Source: Hydrogenovibrio sp. UBA654
Lineage (GTDB): Bacteria; Pseudomonadota; Gammaproteobacteria; Thiomicrospirales; Thiomicrospiraceae
Direction of reading: 5' to 3'
Assembly (NCBI GenBank): GCA_002299585.1
Contig: DBOE01000046.1
Span: 1 to 14,752 of the forward strand
DNA: 14,752 bases
The notes beneath the pieces were generated by a model. That model worked only from the letters and a program-made list of their open reading frames with translations. It was not told where the DNA came from and did not search any database. A program made the position numbers and the translations under genes. Shown in pieces: positions 6,665-13,845 of this stretch (position 1 is its first letter; the number at the start of each line of letters is the position of its first letter).

Positions 6665-8671
6665 ATGCTCAAAATTGAATCTCCGCAAATAGTTTGGCAA
6701 GCAGGTAAAGCCCCTTATTCTGCAAGGTTTAAGAACTATTATTTTGGTGTGGATGATGGTAGAGCTGAGGCCGATTATATTTATATTCAAGGCAATAATT
6801 TAGCAAACCGTTTTCAAACCCTTGTTAAGCATACCCCCCCCCCCACACGAGCAAACTATAGGTTCTGTATTGCAGAAACAGGTTTTGGTACTGGCACTAA
6901 CTTTTTATTATCAACCCGCTTATGGTTAGAACATAGCCCACCACAATCCTGCCTGCATTTTATCTCCTTTGAAAAATACCCTTTAACTACCGAAGATTTA
7001 AAAAAGGCCCATGCTGGCAATAATCAAGAACAAGAAATTTTAAATGAATTAATTAATAACTATCCTTTTTTATTACCTGGTTGGCATGATATTTATCTAT
7101 TTAATGGGCGAGTTAGGCTAAGCCTGTGGTTTGGTGATGTTTTATTAGGTCTTCCTGAATTTAATAGCAAAGTAGACGCTTGGTTTTTAGGCGGATTTAC
7201 GCCCAGTAAAAACCCCAGTATGTGGCAGCCAGAAATCTATTCACAAATGGCAAGACTAAGCCATGAAAGCACTTCTTTTGCAACATTTAGCTCTGCAGGA
7301 GAGCTAAGGAGGGGCTTAGAGCAGGCAGGCTTTAAGGTTAATAAAAAAACAGGTTTTGGCAAAAAAAGAGAAATGTGTTGTGGTAGTTTTATCCATTTGC
7401 GTAAGTTTTTACCACAAAAACCGTGGTTTTTTACGGCAACTAAAGTAAAAATAAATAAAAAAGAAGTTTGTATAGTTGGGGCAGGCTTAGCAGGAGCAGC
7501 AATCGCCTATAAAATGGCAGAAAAAGGCTGGCAAGTTAGTGTAATTGAAGCAGAAAATAAAGTGGCAACTCAAGCATCAGGCAATTTAGCAGGAGCGATT
7601 CACCCGCTAGTAACCGCAGACTGGAATATTCGTAGCCAATTTTATCTACAGGGTTACACCACAACCTTGTGCTGGTTAAAAGCATGGATTGAGCAAAAAG
7701 AAGTGATAGGAGATTTAAACGGATTAATCCAACTAGCAATGGATGATAAAATACAAAAGCGTTTGCAGACCTGCTTAAAACGGGTAGGATTACCAAAAGA
7801 TTTTGCTTACTGGTGTGATGCCAGCCAAGCTAGTCAAATAATTGGTACAACTACACAGTATCAAGGTATGTTTTTCACCAAGGCAGGTTGGGTTAACCCA
7901 GAGTCGGTAGTTAAAAAATGCCTAAGTCATAAAAATATAACTATTTTTACAGGCTGTAAAGTTAATAAAATAAAGCAGTTAAAAACTAAAGATTGGCAAA
8001 TAGAGACTAATAAAAAAACTTTCATTAGCCCCATATTAGTAATTGCAACAGCAGGTTTAGATACAAAGTTAAACCAACAGTTAGGGCTAAACATTCGCCC
8101 AGTAAAAGGGCAGGTTAGTCATTTAACAAGCGAGCTAGAAACCAGTTCTTTAAAAACCACAGTTATTCATCAAGGATATTCCATTAGTAATATTAATATA
8201 CATGGTCAAAAACAAACGGTTACTGGAGCGACTTTTGAAGCTCCTGATTTATCTATAACAAGCTCTAAGCAAGCAAATTTAGAAAATATAGACATGGCAA
8301 AAACTGCATTACCCAAATGGTTAGTAGAGCCTAGCACTGCTGTAGGTGCTAAAGTAGGATTTAGACCCACCTCTGCAGACCATTTGCCAATAATTGGAGC
8401 AGTAGTTGATAGTAGCTATGCGACTGAAAATTATTATTCACAATCAGCGACTCACGCTGTATTTCGCTATCCTCAGCAACAATATAAAGCTGGGTTATTT
8501 GTTTCAAACGGGCATGGAGCAAGAGGATTAATGTCAGTATTTTTAGCGGCAGAAATGATTTATTCACAAATAGAAAGTGGGCAACAAATTGTAGCAAATT
8601 CGTTGGCTAATGCCACTCATCCAGAAAGATTTAGAGTTAGAAGCTGGAGAAATAACAAAGATTTCCATTAG
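6665..8671 (+). CDS. mnmC: Bifunctional tRNA mnm5s2U34 methyltransferase / FAD-dependent cmnm5s2U34 oxidoreductase
   Basis: It completes the mnm5(s2)U modification at wobble position 34 of tRNAs for Lys, Glu and similar codons. The C-terminal FAD domain turns the cmnm5 group made by MnmE/MnmG into nm5, and the N-terminal domain methylates this with S-adenosylmethionine. The 668 residues equal the E. coli length as I recall it. The N-terminal domain shows the SAM motif AETGFGTGTNFL (70-81) and FLGGFTPSKNP (174-184). The FAD domain starts with VCIVGAGLAGAAIAY (268-282) and has ATQASGNLAGAIHP (301-314) and SNGHGARGL (614-622). Odd points: family members normally read LD(G/A)F.P.KNP, so Gly176 replaces an Asp thought to act in methyl transfer; and residues 57-60 are coded by a C11 tract. 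No Shine-Dalgarno is visible; the 6-base gap from uvrD suggests coupling to it. Confidence 0.94.
   Translation: MLKIESPQIVWQAGKAPYSARFKNYYFGVDDGRAEADYIYIQGNNLANRFQTLVKHTPPPTRANYRFCIAETGFGTGTNFLLSTRLWLEHSPPQSCLHFISFEKYPLTTEDLKKAHAGNNQEQEILNELINNYPFLLPGWHDIYLFNGRVRLSLWFGDVLLGLPEFNSKVDAWFLGGFTPSKNPSMWQPEIYSQMARLSHESTSFATFSSAGELRRGLEQAGFKVNKKTGFGKKREMCCGSFIHLRKFLPQKPWFFTATKVKINKKEVCIVGAGLAGAAIAYKMAEKGWQVSVIEAENKVATQASGNLAGAIHPLVTADWNIRSQFYLQGYTTTLCWLKAWIEQKEVIGDLNGLIQLAMDDKIQKRLQTCLKRVGLPKDFAYWCDASQASQIIGTTTQYQGMFFTKAGWVNPESVVKKCLSHKNITIFTGCKVNKIKQLKTKDWQIETNKKTFISPILVIATAGLDTKLNQQLGLNIRPVKGQVSHLTSELETSSLKTTVIHQGYSISNINIHGQKQTVTGATFEAPDLSITSSKQANLENIDMAKTALPKWLVEPSTAVGAKVGFRPTSADHLPIIGAVVDSSYATENYYSQSATHAVFRYPQQQYKAGLFVSNGHGARGLMSVFLAAEMIYSQIESGQQIVANSLANATHPERFRVRSWRNNKDFH
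6834..6844 (+). repeat. C11 homopolymer near the 5' end of mnmC
   Basis: It is read ACC CCC CCC CCC ACA (Thr57 to Thr61). One extra C leads to TAG at 6859-6861; one fewer leads to TAG at 6927-6929. Either change would remove almost the whole enzyme, so this could act as an on/off switch. Confidence 0.85.
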
Positions 8672-8808
8672 TTAATTTATACCCTAGTCCATGTTAGAAG
8701 AGAAGCCCCTCATGGTTTTATTTTAGTTAATCACAGACTCCTGCAATAGAGGTTGAGGTTATATAATAAAATGGATAAGAATGTACAAATATAGCTTACT
8801 ATTAAACT

Positions 8809-8836
8809 TTGAAAGATAGTTATTATGGTATATTAC
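8809..8836 (+). promoter_or_regulatory. Possible promoter of the lipoprotein / YfaZ-like operon
   Basis: The gap 8672-8908 (237 bases) shows no gene. Its best promoter candidate is TTGAAA (8809-8814) upstream of an extended -10, TGGTATATT (8826-8834); the 14-base spacer is short, and TATTAC (8831-8836) with a 16-base spacer is an alternative. Another TATAAT stands at 8762-8767 without a good -35. No clear terminator follows mnmC. Confidence 0.3.
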
Positions 8837-8908
8837 ATTCTTATACGATTATTTTAAATTTGGTTTTAAATTAATTAGAGGCACCTTAAATTAAGAGGGT
8901 AGTAGATT

Positions 8909-9967
8909 ATGTTGCGTTGGGTTAGTTTATTTAGTGTAGTTGTACTATTGTCTGCTTGTAGTGGGGGTTCTTCGGTAAAAGGGGAAAACTCTAATGCATT
9001 CGTTATTCCTAGTTGGGTTTCGCAAACACCAAAAAATAGTGATAGTTATGATGTTGTTGTTAGCCTTGCTAAACCTAAAAAATCTAAAGAAGCTTTAAGA
9101 GTAGCTTTTTTGCAACTAGACGCGCAGTTGCAAAAAGATTTAAAAAAGATTTATGTTCAGCATCTAGCCAAAAACCCAAAACAGTATTTTGGGCTAGAGA
9201 AAAAAATTCGTGCGAAAGTGGAACAAAAATTACCAACATTAAAACCTTTTCCTGTAGCAGTAATGGCTAGGTTTAAAAACCCAAAAACAGGAAAAGTTAG
9301 TATTTGGGTGCAATTAAGAAAAGAGAACCTTGTCGCTAAATTAGAAAATTTAAGGGTGGGATTAGATAAGCATCTACGCAATTATATTTATGTAAATGAC
9401 AAGGGTTCAAGCCTGAATACAGTACTCTCAATTTTGCCTTCTCTACCGACAATAGAATTAAAAAAACAATTAGCTATTTATATTGACCATTTTAATGGTG
9501 GTAAGCCAATTAAGAAATTACCTAATGATCGTTTGACAGAATTATTAGACTTTGAATTGATAAATAGCTTTGACTCTTTAGCGGTTAGCTTAGATGCTAC
9601 TACATCTGAATCAGAAGTTTTTGAAGCAAAGCTTTCACAGCAAATAACTGCGTTAGGGTTAAATATTAGTGCTTATAGAACGGATTTAATCATTAGGTAT
9701 TTTATTGAAGATGAAGTTAAAATAAAAGCAGGTTTAAAAAAAGTTTCTTTTGTTGTTGATGCAGAAATAATTTCTACTGATGGTCAGACTTTTGCAACCC
9801 TAGATGACAATTATAAAGTTTCCAATGCTAGTCGTAATGTCGCAACTGAGCTAGCATTAGCAATGTTTGCTGATAATATTACTACAGTAATTACAAACTC
9901 TGCAATTGTATTTATTAATAAAACCAATAAAATCATTCCTTTACCAGAAGGTTTTAGACATAAATAA
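8909..9967 (+). CDS. Predicted outer-membrane lipoprotein, LPP20-like
   Basis: The protein has 352 residues from ATG 8909, with Shine-Dalgarno GAGGG (8895-8899) 9 bases upstream. The N-terminus is a lipoprotein signal with lipobox LLSAC, lipidated at Cys17; Ser at +2 predicts sorting to the outer membrane. The mature part starts with a Ser/Gly linker and then PSWVSQTP (34-41), followed by a helical stretch rich in Lys and Ala. The P-x-W opening and Ala-rich helix resemble the LPP20 lipoprotein family, but this is by eye only. A second half (about 205-340) alternates short strands and ends in an ATELALAMFADNI helix. No enzyme motif is visible. A YfaZ-like outer-membrane protein gene follows 15 bases later, so both probably act together in the outer membrane. 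Function unknown. Confidence 0.65.
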   Translation: MLRWVSLFSVVVLLSACSGGSSVKGENSNAFVIPSWVSQTPKNSDSYDVVVSLAKPKKSKEALRVAFLQLDAQLQKDLKKIYVQHLAKNPKQYFGLEKKIRAKVEQKLPTLKPFPVAVMARFKNPKTGKVSIWVQLRKENLVAKLENLRVGLDKHLRNYIYVNDKGSSLNTVLSILPSLPTIELKKQLAIYIDHFNGGKPIKKLPNDRLTELLDFELINSFDSLAVSLDATTSESEVFEAKLSQQITALGLNISAYRTDLIIRYFIEDEVKIKAGLKKVSFVVDAEIISTDGQTFATLDDNYKVSNASRNVATELALAMFADNITTVITNSAIVFINKTNKIIPLPEGFRHK

Positions 9968-9982
9968 TGTTGGAGGAGAATT

Positions 9983-10582
9983 ATGCATTTTAATAGTTTT
10001 AGATATATAAAAAATATAACACTAATTGTTCCATGTATGGTGCTTTACATGACTACAAGCATGGCTGGAGGTCATATAGGTGCGGATATATCTCTTTCAA
10101 ATGAGACTGGAAATTTTGCAGTTTATTCTTTAAGAGAAAGATCGCAAGAGGTAACAAATGTTGGGGTAGAGTTTTTTTTTAATGAGCCAAAAGATAATTT
10201 TGCCAATATTTTTGGGTCTATTAATCGTAAAAGTGTCGGCAGTAATAATTTAGAACTGGGAGTGAAAGGAAAAATATTTTATGTTAAGCAAGGTAGAAAT
10301 AATCAATCAGGAGAAGGATTGATGGTTGGTTTAATGAGTCGTTATTGGTTTCCTGCTGAGGCTCCAGTTTCTTTAGCGGTTGAAGCACTTTATTCCCCCC
10401 CTATTGTTTCTTTTCATGATGTAAAAAATGCCTTTAATTTTACGACCAAGCTTGAATTAAGGATACTACCAAGTGCAGTGGCTTATATTGGCTTTAGGGC
10501 ATTGGTTGTAGATTTTGATGGACAGAACAACCATGAATTAGATAAAAATCTAAATCTAGGTATTCATATAGCTTTACGCTAA
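9983..10582 (+). CDS. Small outer-membrane beta-barrel protein, YfaZ-like
   Basis: The protein has 199 residues from ATG 9983, with a strong Shine-Dalgarno GGAGGAG (9972-9978). Signal peptide: basic start, hydrophobic core ITLIVPCMVLYMTT, cleavage after TSMA (28). The mature part is a series of amphipathic strands with alternating residues (VGVEFFF, LELGVKGKIFYV, GLMVGLMSRYWFP, VSLAVEALYSPP, AFNFTTKLELRIL, AYIGFRALVVDF, LNLGIHIALR), fitting an eight-strand barrel. The GVEFFF / LELGVKGK / RYWFP pattern resembles the YfaZ family; I could not check this. The last residue is Arg, not the aromatic residue usual at barrel ends. A C7 run (10395-10401) codes SPP; one extra C would reach a TGA a few codons later. 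It is the second gene of a pair with the lipoprotein and ends at a strong terminator. Confidence 0.65.
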   Translation: MHFNSFRYIKNITLIVPCMVLYMTTSMAGGHIGADISLSNETGNFAVYSLRERSQEVTNVGVEFFFNEPKDNFANIFGSINRKSVGSNNLELGVKGKIFYVKQGRNNQSGEGLMVGLMSRYWFPAEAPVSLAVEALYSPPIVSFHDVKNAFNFTTKLELRILPSAVAYIGFRALVVDFDGQNNHELDKNLNLGIHIALR

Positions 10583-10588
10583 GTTATA

Positions 10589-10616
10589 AAAAGCCCCAAA
10601 AGGGGCTTTTAATTTT
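10589..10616. terminator. Bidirectional Rho-independent terminator
   Basis: AAAAGCCCC (10589-10597) and GGGGCTTTT (10602-10610) form a perfect 9-bp stem with an AAAA loop. T runs follow on the plus strand (10613-10618) and also on the minus strand past 10589. It serves both the YfaZ-like gene and the convergent putative porin gene. Confidence 0.9.
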
Positions 10617-10642
10617 TTATTTTAGTGCCAAAATGTAGCTAT

Positions 10643-11326
10643 TTATTTTAATAAGTCTAGATCATGAGAATAAGATATAGATAATATTAAATTATCTCTA
10701 TTTAGTGATAGTTTGGATTCTTGTAACTTATCATAATAAAAGGTGATGTTACTAACAGCAAATCTAGCTTGTAAATGAGTATAAGATTGACCTACAAGCT
10801 CAGCAGATGTTTTGTTACCTATGGTTAGCCCAAAACTAGTTGTATCAGTCAGCTCTTTATCATAAGATGCAAAAGCATAAACATCACCAGTTTTTGAGTT
10901 ATGTGCTTCTTCAGAAATACTAATGTTAGCTCCTGTAGTTATGCCAGCAAAAGAGACATTGGCATAAACTTCGGAAGAACCCGCCAGTTTTAAAATTGGG
11001 TATACATAATAAATATAACCTACATCATAACCAAAAGATGAAGTTTCAGCACTAAATCCAAGATAAAGGTCCTGCTCATACCCTTTAATATCGCCAAGGG
11101 TAGAACCCCAAGAGCCGACATAAAAACCTAATTTATCAGAGATTTCAAGCCCACCTTGTACTGCCGCATGATTATTAGTTTGGGTAATGCCACGCCACAC
11201 ATAGTTTGAGGCCATGCTTACATTGGCAGTAATCTCATCTTTACCTCCACCTGAAAAGGCAGGGGTAGATGCTATAGCTGTTGAAATAGCAATTGTGATA
11301 GATGCTAATAATAGTTTTTTTTTCAC
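10643..11326 (-). CDS. TorF family putative porin (Gcw_chp domain)
   Basis: The protein has 227 residues from a GTG start (11326-11324). GGAG at 11339-11336, 9 bases upstream, supports this start, and the next codons (AAA AAA AAA) begin a clear signal peptide: Lys-rich start, hydrophobic core, cleavage after AFS (25). The mature protein opens with ITANVSMASNYVWRGITQTN (32-51), then AAVQGGLE and GFYVGSWGS, the characteristic start of this outer-membrane family. Amphipathic strands follow (YDVGYIYYVYP, VYANVSFAGI, SFGLTIGN, LILSISYSHDLD). The length is typical. The C-terminus is LDLLK, without a final aromatic residue. Family members are annotated as putative porins, and the substrate is unknown. 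It is a single gene, convergent with the lipoprotein pair. Confidence 0.85.
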   Translation of the reverse strand: MKKKLLLASITIAISTAIASTPAFSGGGKDEITANVSMASNYVWRGITQTNNHAAVQGGLEISDKLGFYVGSWGSTLGDIKGYEQDLYLGFSAETSSFGYDVGYIYYVYPILKLAGSSEVYANVSFAGITTGANISISEEAHNSKTGDVYAFASYDKELTDTTSFGLTIGNKTSAELVGQSYTHLQARFAVSNITFYYDKLQESKLSLNRDNLILSISYSHDLDLLK

Positions 11327-11351
11327 TTGGTAAATCTCCGTTAAATTTAAT

Positions 11352-11380
11352 TAAATAATTTTTAAACTATTTCTTGTCAA
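11352..11380 (-). promoter_or_regulatory. Sigma70-like promoter of the putative porin gene
   Basis: On the minus strand there is a perfect TTGACA (11380-11375), a 17-base spacer, then TATTTA (11357-11352). The predicted start of transcription is near 11345, giving a leader of about 19 bases that includes GGAG. The -10 is weak, but the -35 and spacing are ideal. Confidence 0.55.
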
Positions 11381-11535
11381 AATAACTAAGCCGTAAAAAC
11401 TATACTATATTTTATCTAAACTACTAAATTTTGACTGATTATGGCAAAAATCATACCATATTTATAAGTTTATTTAATAAAATAGTTTTAAAAAAGGATA
11501 AAATAGTAGTTTTTGAACTTTCATCACCATCGCAA

Positions 11536-11578
11536 TTAATTTAAGGAGACGCTTATTCAGAGGTCTCCTAAAAATTAA
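11536..11578. repeat. Imperfect inverted repeat, possible MITE or IS end remnant
   Basis: The left arm TTAATTTAAGGAGAC (11536-11550) matches the reverse complement of the right arm GTCTCCTAAAAATTAA (11563-11578) at nearly every position, around a 12-base loop GCTTATTCAGAG. A second palindrome follows: CAACAA (11582-11587) and TTTGCACC (11594-11601) pair with GGTGTAAA (11630-11637) and TTGTTG (11639-11644). Back-to-back palindromes in non-coding DNA suggest a small mobile element remnant or a structured RNA. There is no T tract, so a plain terminator is less likely. Confidence 0.4.
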
Positions 11579-11676
11579 GCCCAACAAGGATGCTTTGCAC
11601 CGGGGTATTCTGCTTTTAATTTTTATTTTGGTGTAAAATTGTTGTGTTGGTATGGGATATGACATAACCCTTATTG

Positions 11677-11682
11677 TATAAT
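11677..11682 (+). promoter_or_regulatory. Possible prlC -10 box
   Basis: A perfect TATAAT lies 33 bases upstream of the prlC start codon. No good -35 stands at 16-18 bases, so an activator or another sigma factor may be needed, or the match is chance in AT-rich DNA. Confidence 0.35.
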
Positions 11683-11714
11683 AATTTTATTTTTGAATTT
11701 GAGAGTTTTGCCCA

Positions 11715-13772
11715 ATGGATATGACTAACCCGTTATTAAATATTTTTTCGTTACCAAGGTTTGACTTGTTTCATGTGGAACATGTTGAGCCTGCTATTGA
11801 CTATTTGTTGCAGGAAAGCCAACGCTCGGTTGATAATTTGGTAGGCAGTAGTTTAGCTCCAACTTGGCAAAATTTTATTGAGCCGTTGGAGTCGTTAGAT
11901 AATTCTATGGAACGAATTTGGGGGTCAGTAAGTCATCTTGATGCGGTTAAAAATAGCGATGAGTGGCATGAAGTTTATGCGAAGTGTTTGGAAAAAGTGA
12001 CGAGTTATTCTACTAACTTGGGGCAAAATACGGGCTTATTTAAAAAGTATAAACAGCTTGAGCAGGGTAAAGAGTATCAGGAATATTGTGCGGCACAAAA
12101 AAAGGTAATCGAAAATTCATTACGCAACTTTAGGTTGTCGGGGATTGATTTACCTGAACAACAACAACAAGAATTTAAGGCAATTAGCTTACAGCTTTCG
12201 CAACTAACCACGGCGTTTGCGAATAATATTTTAAAAAGTACGCAAGCTTGGACAAAAAACATTACCAATGTCGATAATCTGGCTGGTATTCCAGAGACCT
12301 CGTTGGCAATGTTAAAACAGTTGGCTGAACAGAAAAATTTAGACGGTTGGTTGGTTACTTTAGATTTTCCATCTTACCTTGCGGTGATTACTTATGCCGA
12401 AAATAGGGAGTTGCGTGCCGAAGTATATCAAGCATTTGCTACCCGTTCTTCAGAACGAGCGAATAACCCTGAATTTGATAATAGCGATAATATTAAGCAA
12501 ATTTTAAAACTTCGCCACCAAAAAGCATTGTTGCTAGGGTTTGCAAATTATGCAGAACTTTCGTTGGCAACTAAAATGGTTGATACAATCGAGCAGGTAA
12601 TGAGCTTTATTTTAGATTTGGTGGAGCGTTCAAGGGAACAAGCAAAACAAGAGTTAGCAACCTTAAAAACATTCGCTAAGCAAAAATTACTAGGGGGGGG
12701 TAGGCAAGACGCTAAATTAGAGCCTTGGGATATTAGTTTTTATGCTGAACAATTAAAAAATGAAACTTTAAATATTTCTCAAGAAAAACTACGCCCTTAT
12801 TTCCCTGTTAAACAATGTTTAGATGGCATGTTTACGATAACGAAGATCTTATTTGGGGTCGAAGTGAGAGAAAGACAGGGTGTAAATGTTTGGCATGAAG
12901 ATGTACGATTTTTTGATTTATTTAACAATAAAAATGAATTAATCGCCTCGTTTTATTTAGACTTATTTGCTCGTGAAAACAAACGCGGTGGGGCATGGAT
13001 GGATACAGTTGCAACCCGTTGGCAACCGTCAACGGCTAGTTTACAATTACCTGTTGCTTATTTGGTCTGCAACTTTACCCCTGCGGTTTCGGGCAAAACT
13101 GCGTGTTTAACCCATAATGAAGTAACGACTTTATTCCATGAGTTTGGACATGGTTTACATCATATGTTGACCGAAATGGTGCATTTTGAGGTCTCTGGAA
13201 TTAACGGTGTACCTTGGGATGCGGTGGAATTGCCATCACAATTTATGGAAAATTTTTGTTGGACACGAGAAGGTGTTGACTTAATTTCTGCTCATATTAA
13301 AACAGGTGAGGTGTTACCTGATGAATTATTGCAATCGTTACAAAAATCTCGTGGTTTTCAATCAGCAATGATGATGTTGCACCAGTTAGAGTTTTCGTTA
13401 TTTGATATGTCCGCTCATGCCAGTTATCAACCCGATGATCCGCAACCTGTTTTAGAAGTATCGCAACAAATAAGGGAGCAGGTTGCGGTTATTTTTCCAC
13501 CAGAATACAATCGTTTTCCACACAGTTTTAGCCATATTTTTGCAGGTGGTTATGCGGCAGGGTATTTTAGTTATAAGTGGGCAGAGGTTTTATCAACTGA
13601 TGCGTTTAGTTTGTTTGAGGAGCAGGGAATATTAAACCAATTAGTAGGGGCTAAATTTAAGAACACAATTTTAGCCAAAGGAGGATCTAAGCACCCAATA
13701 GAATTGTTTAAAACTTTTAGGGGTAGAGAGCCTAATGTGGATGCGTTATTAAAATATTCTTATATTGTATAA
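11715..13772 (+). CDS. prlC: Oligopeptidase A (M3 family zinc metallopeptidase)
   Basis: A cytoplasmic zinc endopeptidase that degrades short peptides, including cleaved signal peptides, after the large proteases have acted. The 685-residue length is close to the 680 of E. coli. The opening NPLLNIFSLPRFDLF and following helical half are typical. The active site is TLFHEFGHGLHHML (472-485), with zinc ligands His475 and His479 and catalytic Glu476; the third ligand is probably Glu505 in WDAVELPSQFMENF (501-514). The C-terminal FSHIFAGGYAAGYFSYKWAEV is the usual substrate-binding segment. The start is ATG 11715; a second ATG at 11721 is possible, and the upstream GAGAG is weak. A G8 tract codes LLGGGR (325-330), in what appears to be a short insertion before EPWDISFYAEQ. 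The gene stands alone, 73 bases before the next. Confidence 0.95.
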   Translation: MDMTNPLLNIFSLPRFDLFHVEHVEPAIDYLLQESQRSVDNLVGSSLAPTWQNFIEPLESLDNSMERIWGSVSHLDAVKNSDEWHEVYAKCLEKVTSYSTNLGQNTGLFKKYKQLEQGKEYQEYCAAQKKVIENSLRNFRLSGIDLPEQQQQEFKAISLQLSQLTTAFANNILKSTQAWTKNITNVDNLAGIPETSLAMLKQLAEQKNLDGWLVTLDFPSYLAVITYAENRELRAEVYQAFATRSSERANNPEFDNSDNIKQILKLRHQKALLLGFANYAELSLATKMVDTIEQVMSFILDLVERSREQAKQELATLKTFAKQKLLGGGRQDAKLEPWDISFYAEQLKNETLNISQEKLRPYFPVKQCLDGMFTITKILFGVEVRERQGVNVWHEDVRFFDLFNNKNELIASFYLDLFARENKRGGAWMDTVATRWQPSTASLQLPVAYLVCNFTPAVSGKTACLTHNEVTTLFHEFGHGLHHMLTEMVHFEVSGINGVPWDAVELPSQFMENFCWTREGVDLISAHIKTGEVLPDELLQSLQKSRGFQSAMMMLHQLEFSLFDMSAHASYQPDDPQPVLEVSQQIREQVAVIFPPEYNRFPHSFSHIFAGGYAAGYFSYKWAEVLSTDAFSLFEEQGILNQLVGAKFKNTILAKGGSKHPIELFKTFRGREPNVDALLKYSYIV
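12693..12700 (+). repeat. G8 homopolymer inside prlC
   Basis: It is read CTA GGG GGG GGT AGG. One extra G gives GGG GGG GGG TAG, an immediate stop at about residue 329, before the zinc site. One fewer G gives TAG at 12718-12720. The flanks (CTAG before, TA after) match the reverse complement of the kinase tract flanks. Confidence 0.8.
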
Positions 13773-13845
13773 AATTATTTAATATGGTTTATGGCTGGTT
13801 TAGCCTTATAATTCCAAGACTATTTTATTTTAGGGGAGAGGGGTT

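Larger units (their letters stand above)
11327..11714. other. 388-base intergenic region between the divergent putative porin and prlC genes
   Basis: It holds the putative porin promoter at its left end, an imperfect inverted repeat (11536-11578), a second nested inverted repeat (11582-11644) and a possible prlC -10 box. A short minus-strand open frame (11474-11665) has no recognisable protein family and overlaps the inverted repeats, so I do not call it a gene. Confidence 0.6.

Noticed and set aside
10172..10180. T9 run in the YfaZ-like gene, and A9 at the start of the putative porin gene
   Set aside because: A/T runs of this size are common in AT-rich DNA; not comparable with the G/C tracts.
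11474..11665. 63-residue minus-strand frame upstream of prlC
   Set aside because: It overlaps the inverted repeats, is basic and low in complexity, and has no recognisable domain; better read as non-coding DNA.
13787..13805. GGCT/AGCC hairpin between prlC and the DUF4395-like gene as a terminator
   Set aside because: The stem is only four bases and no T run follows directly.
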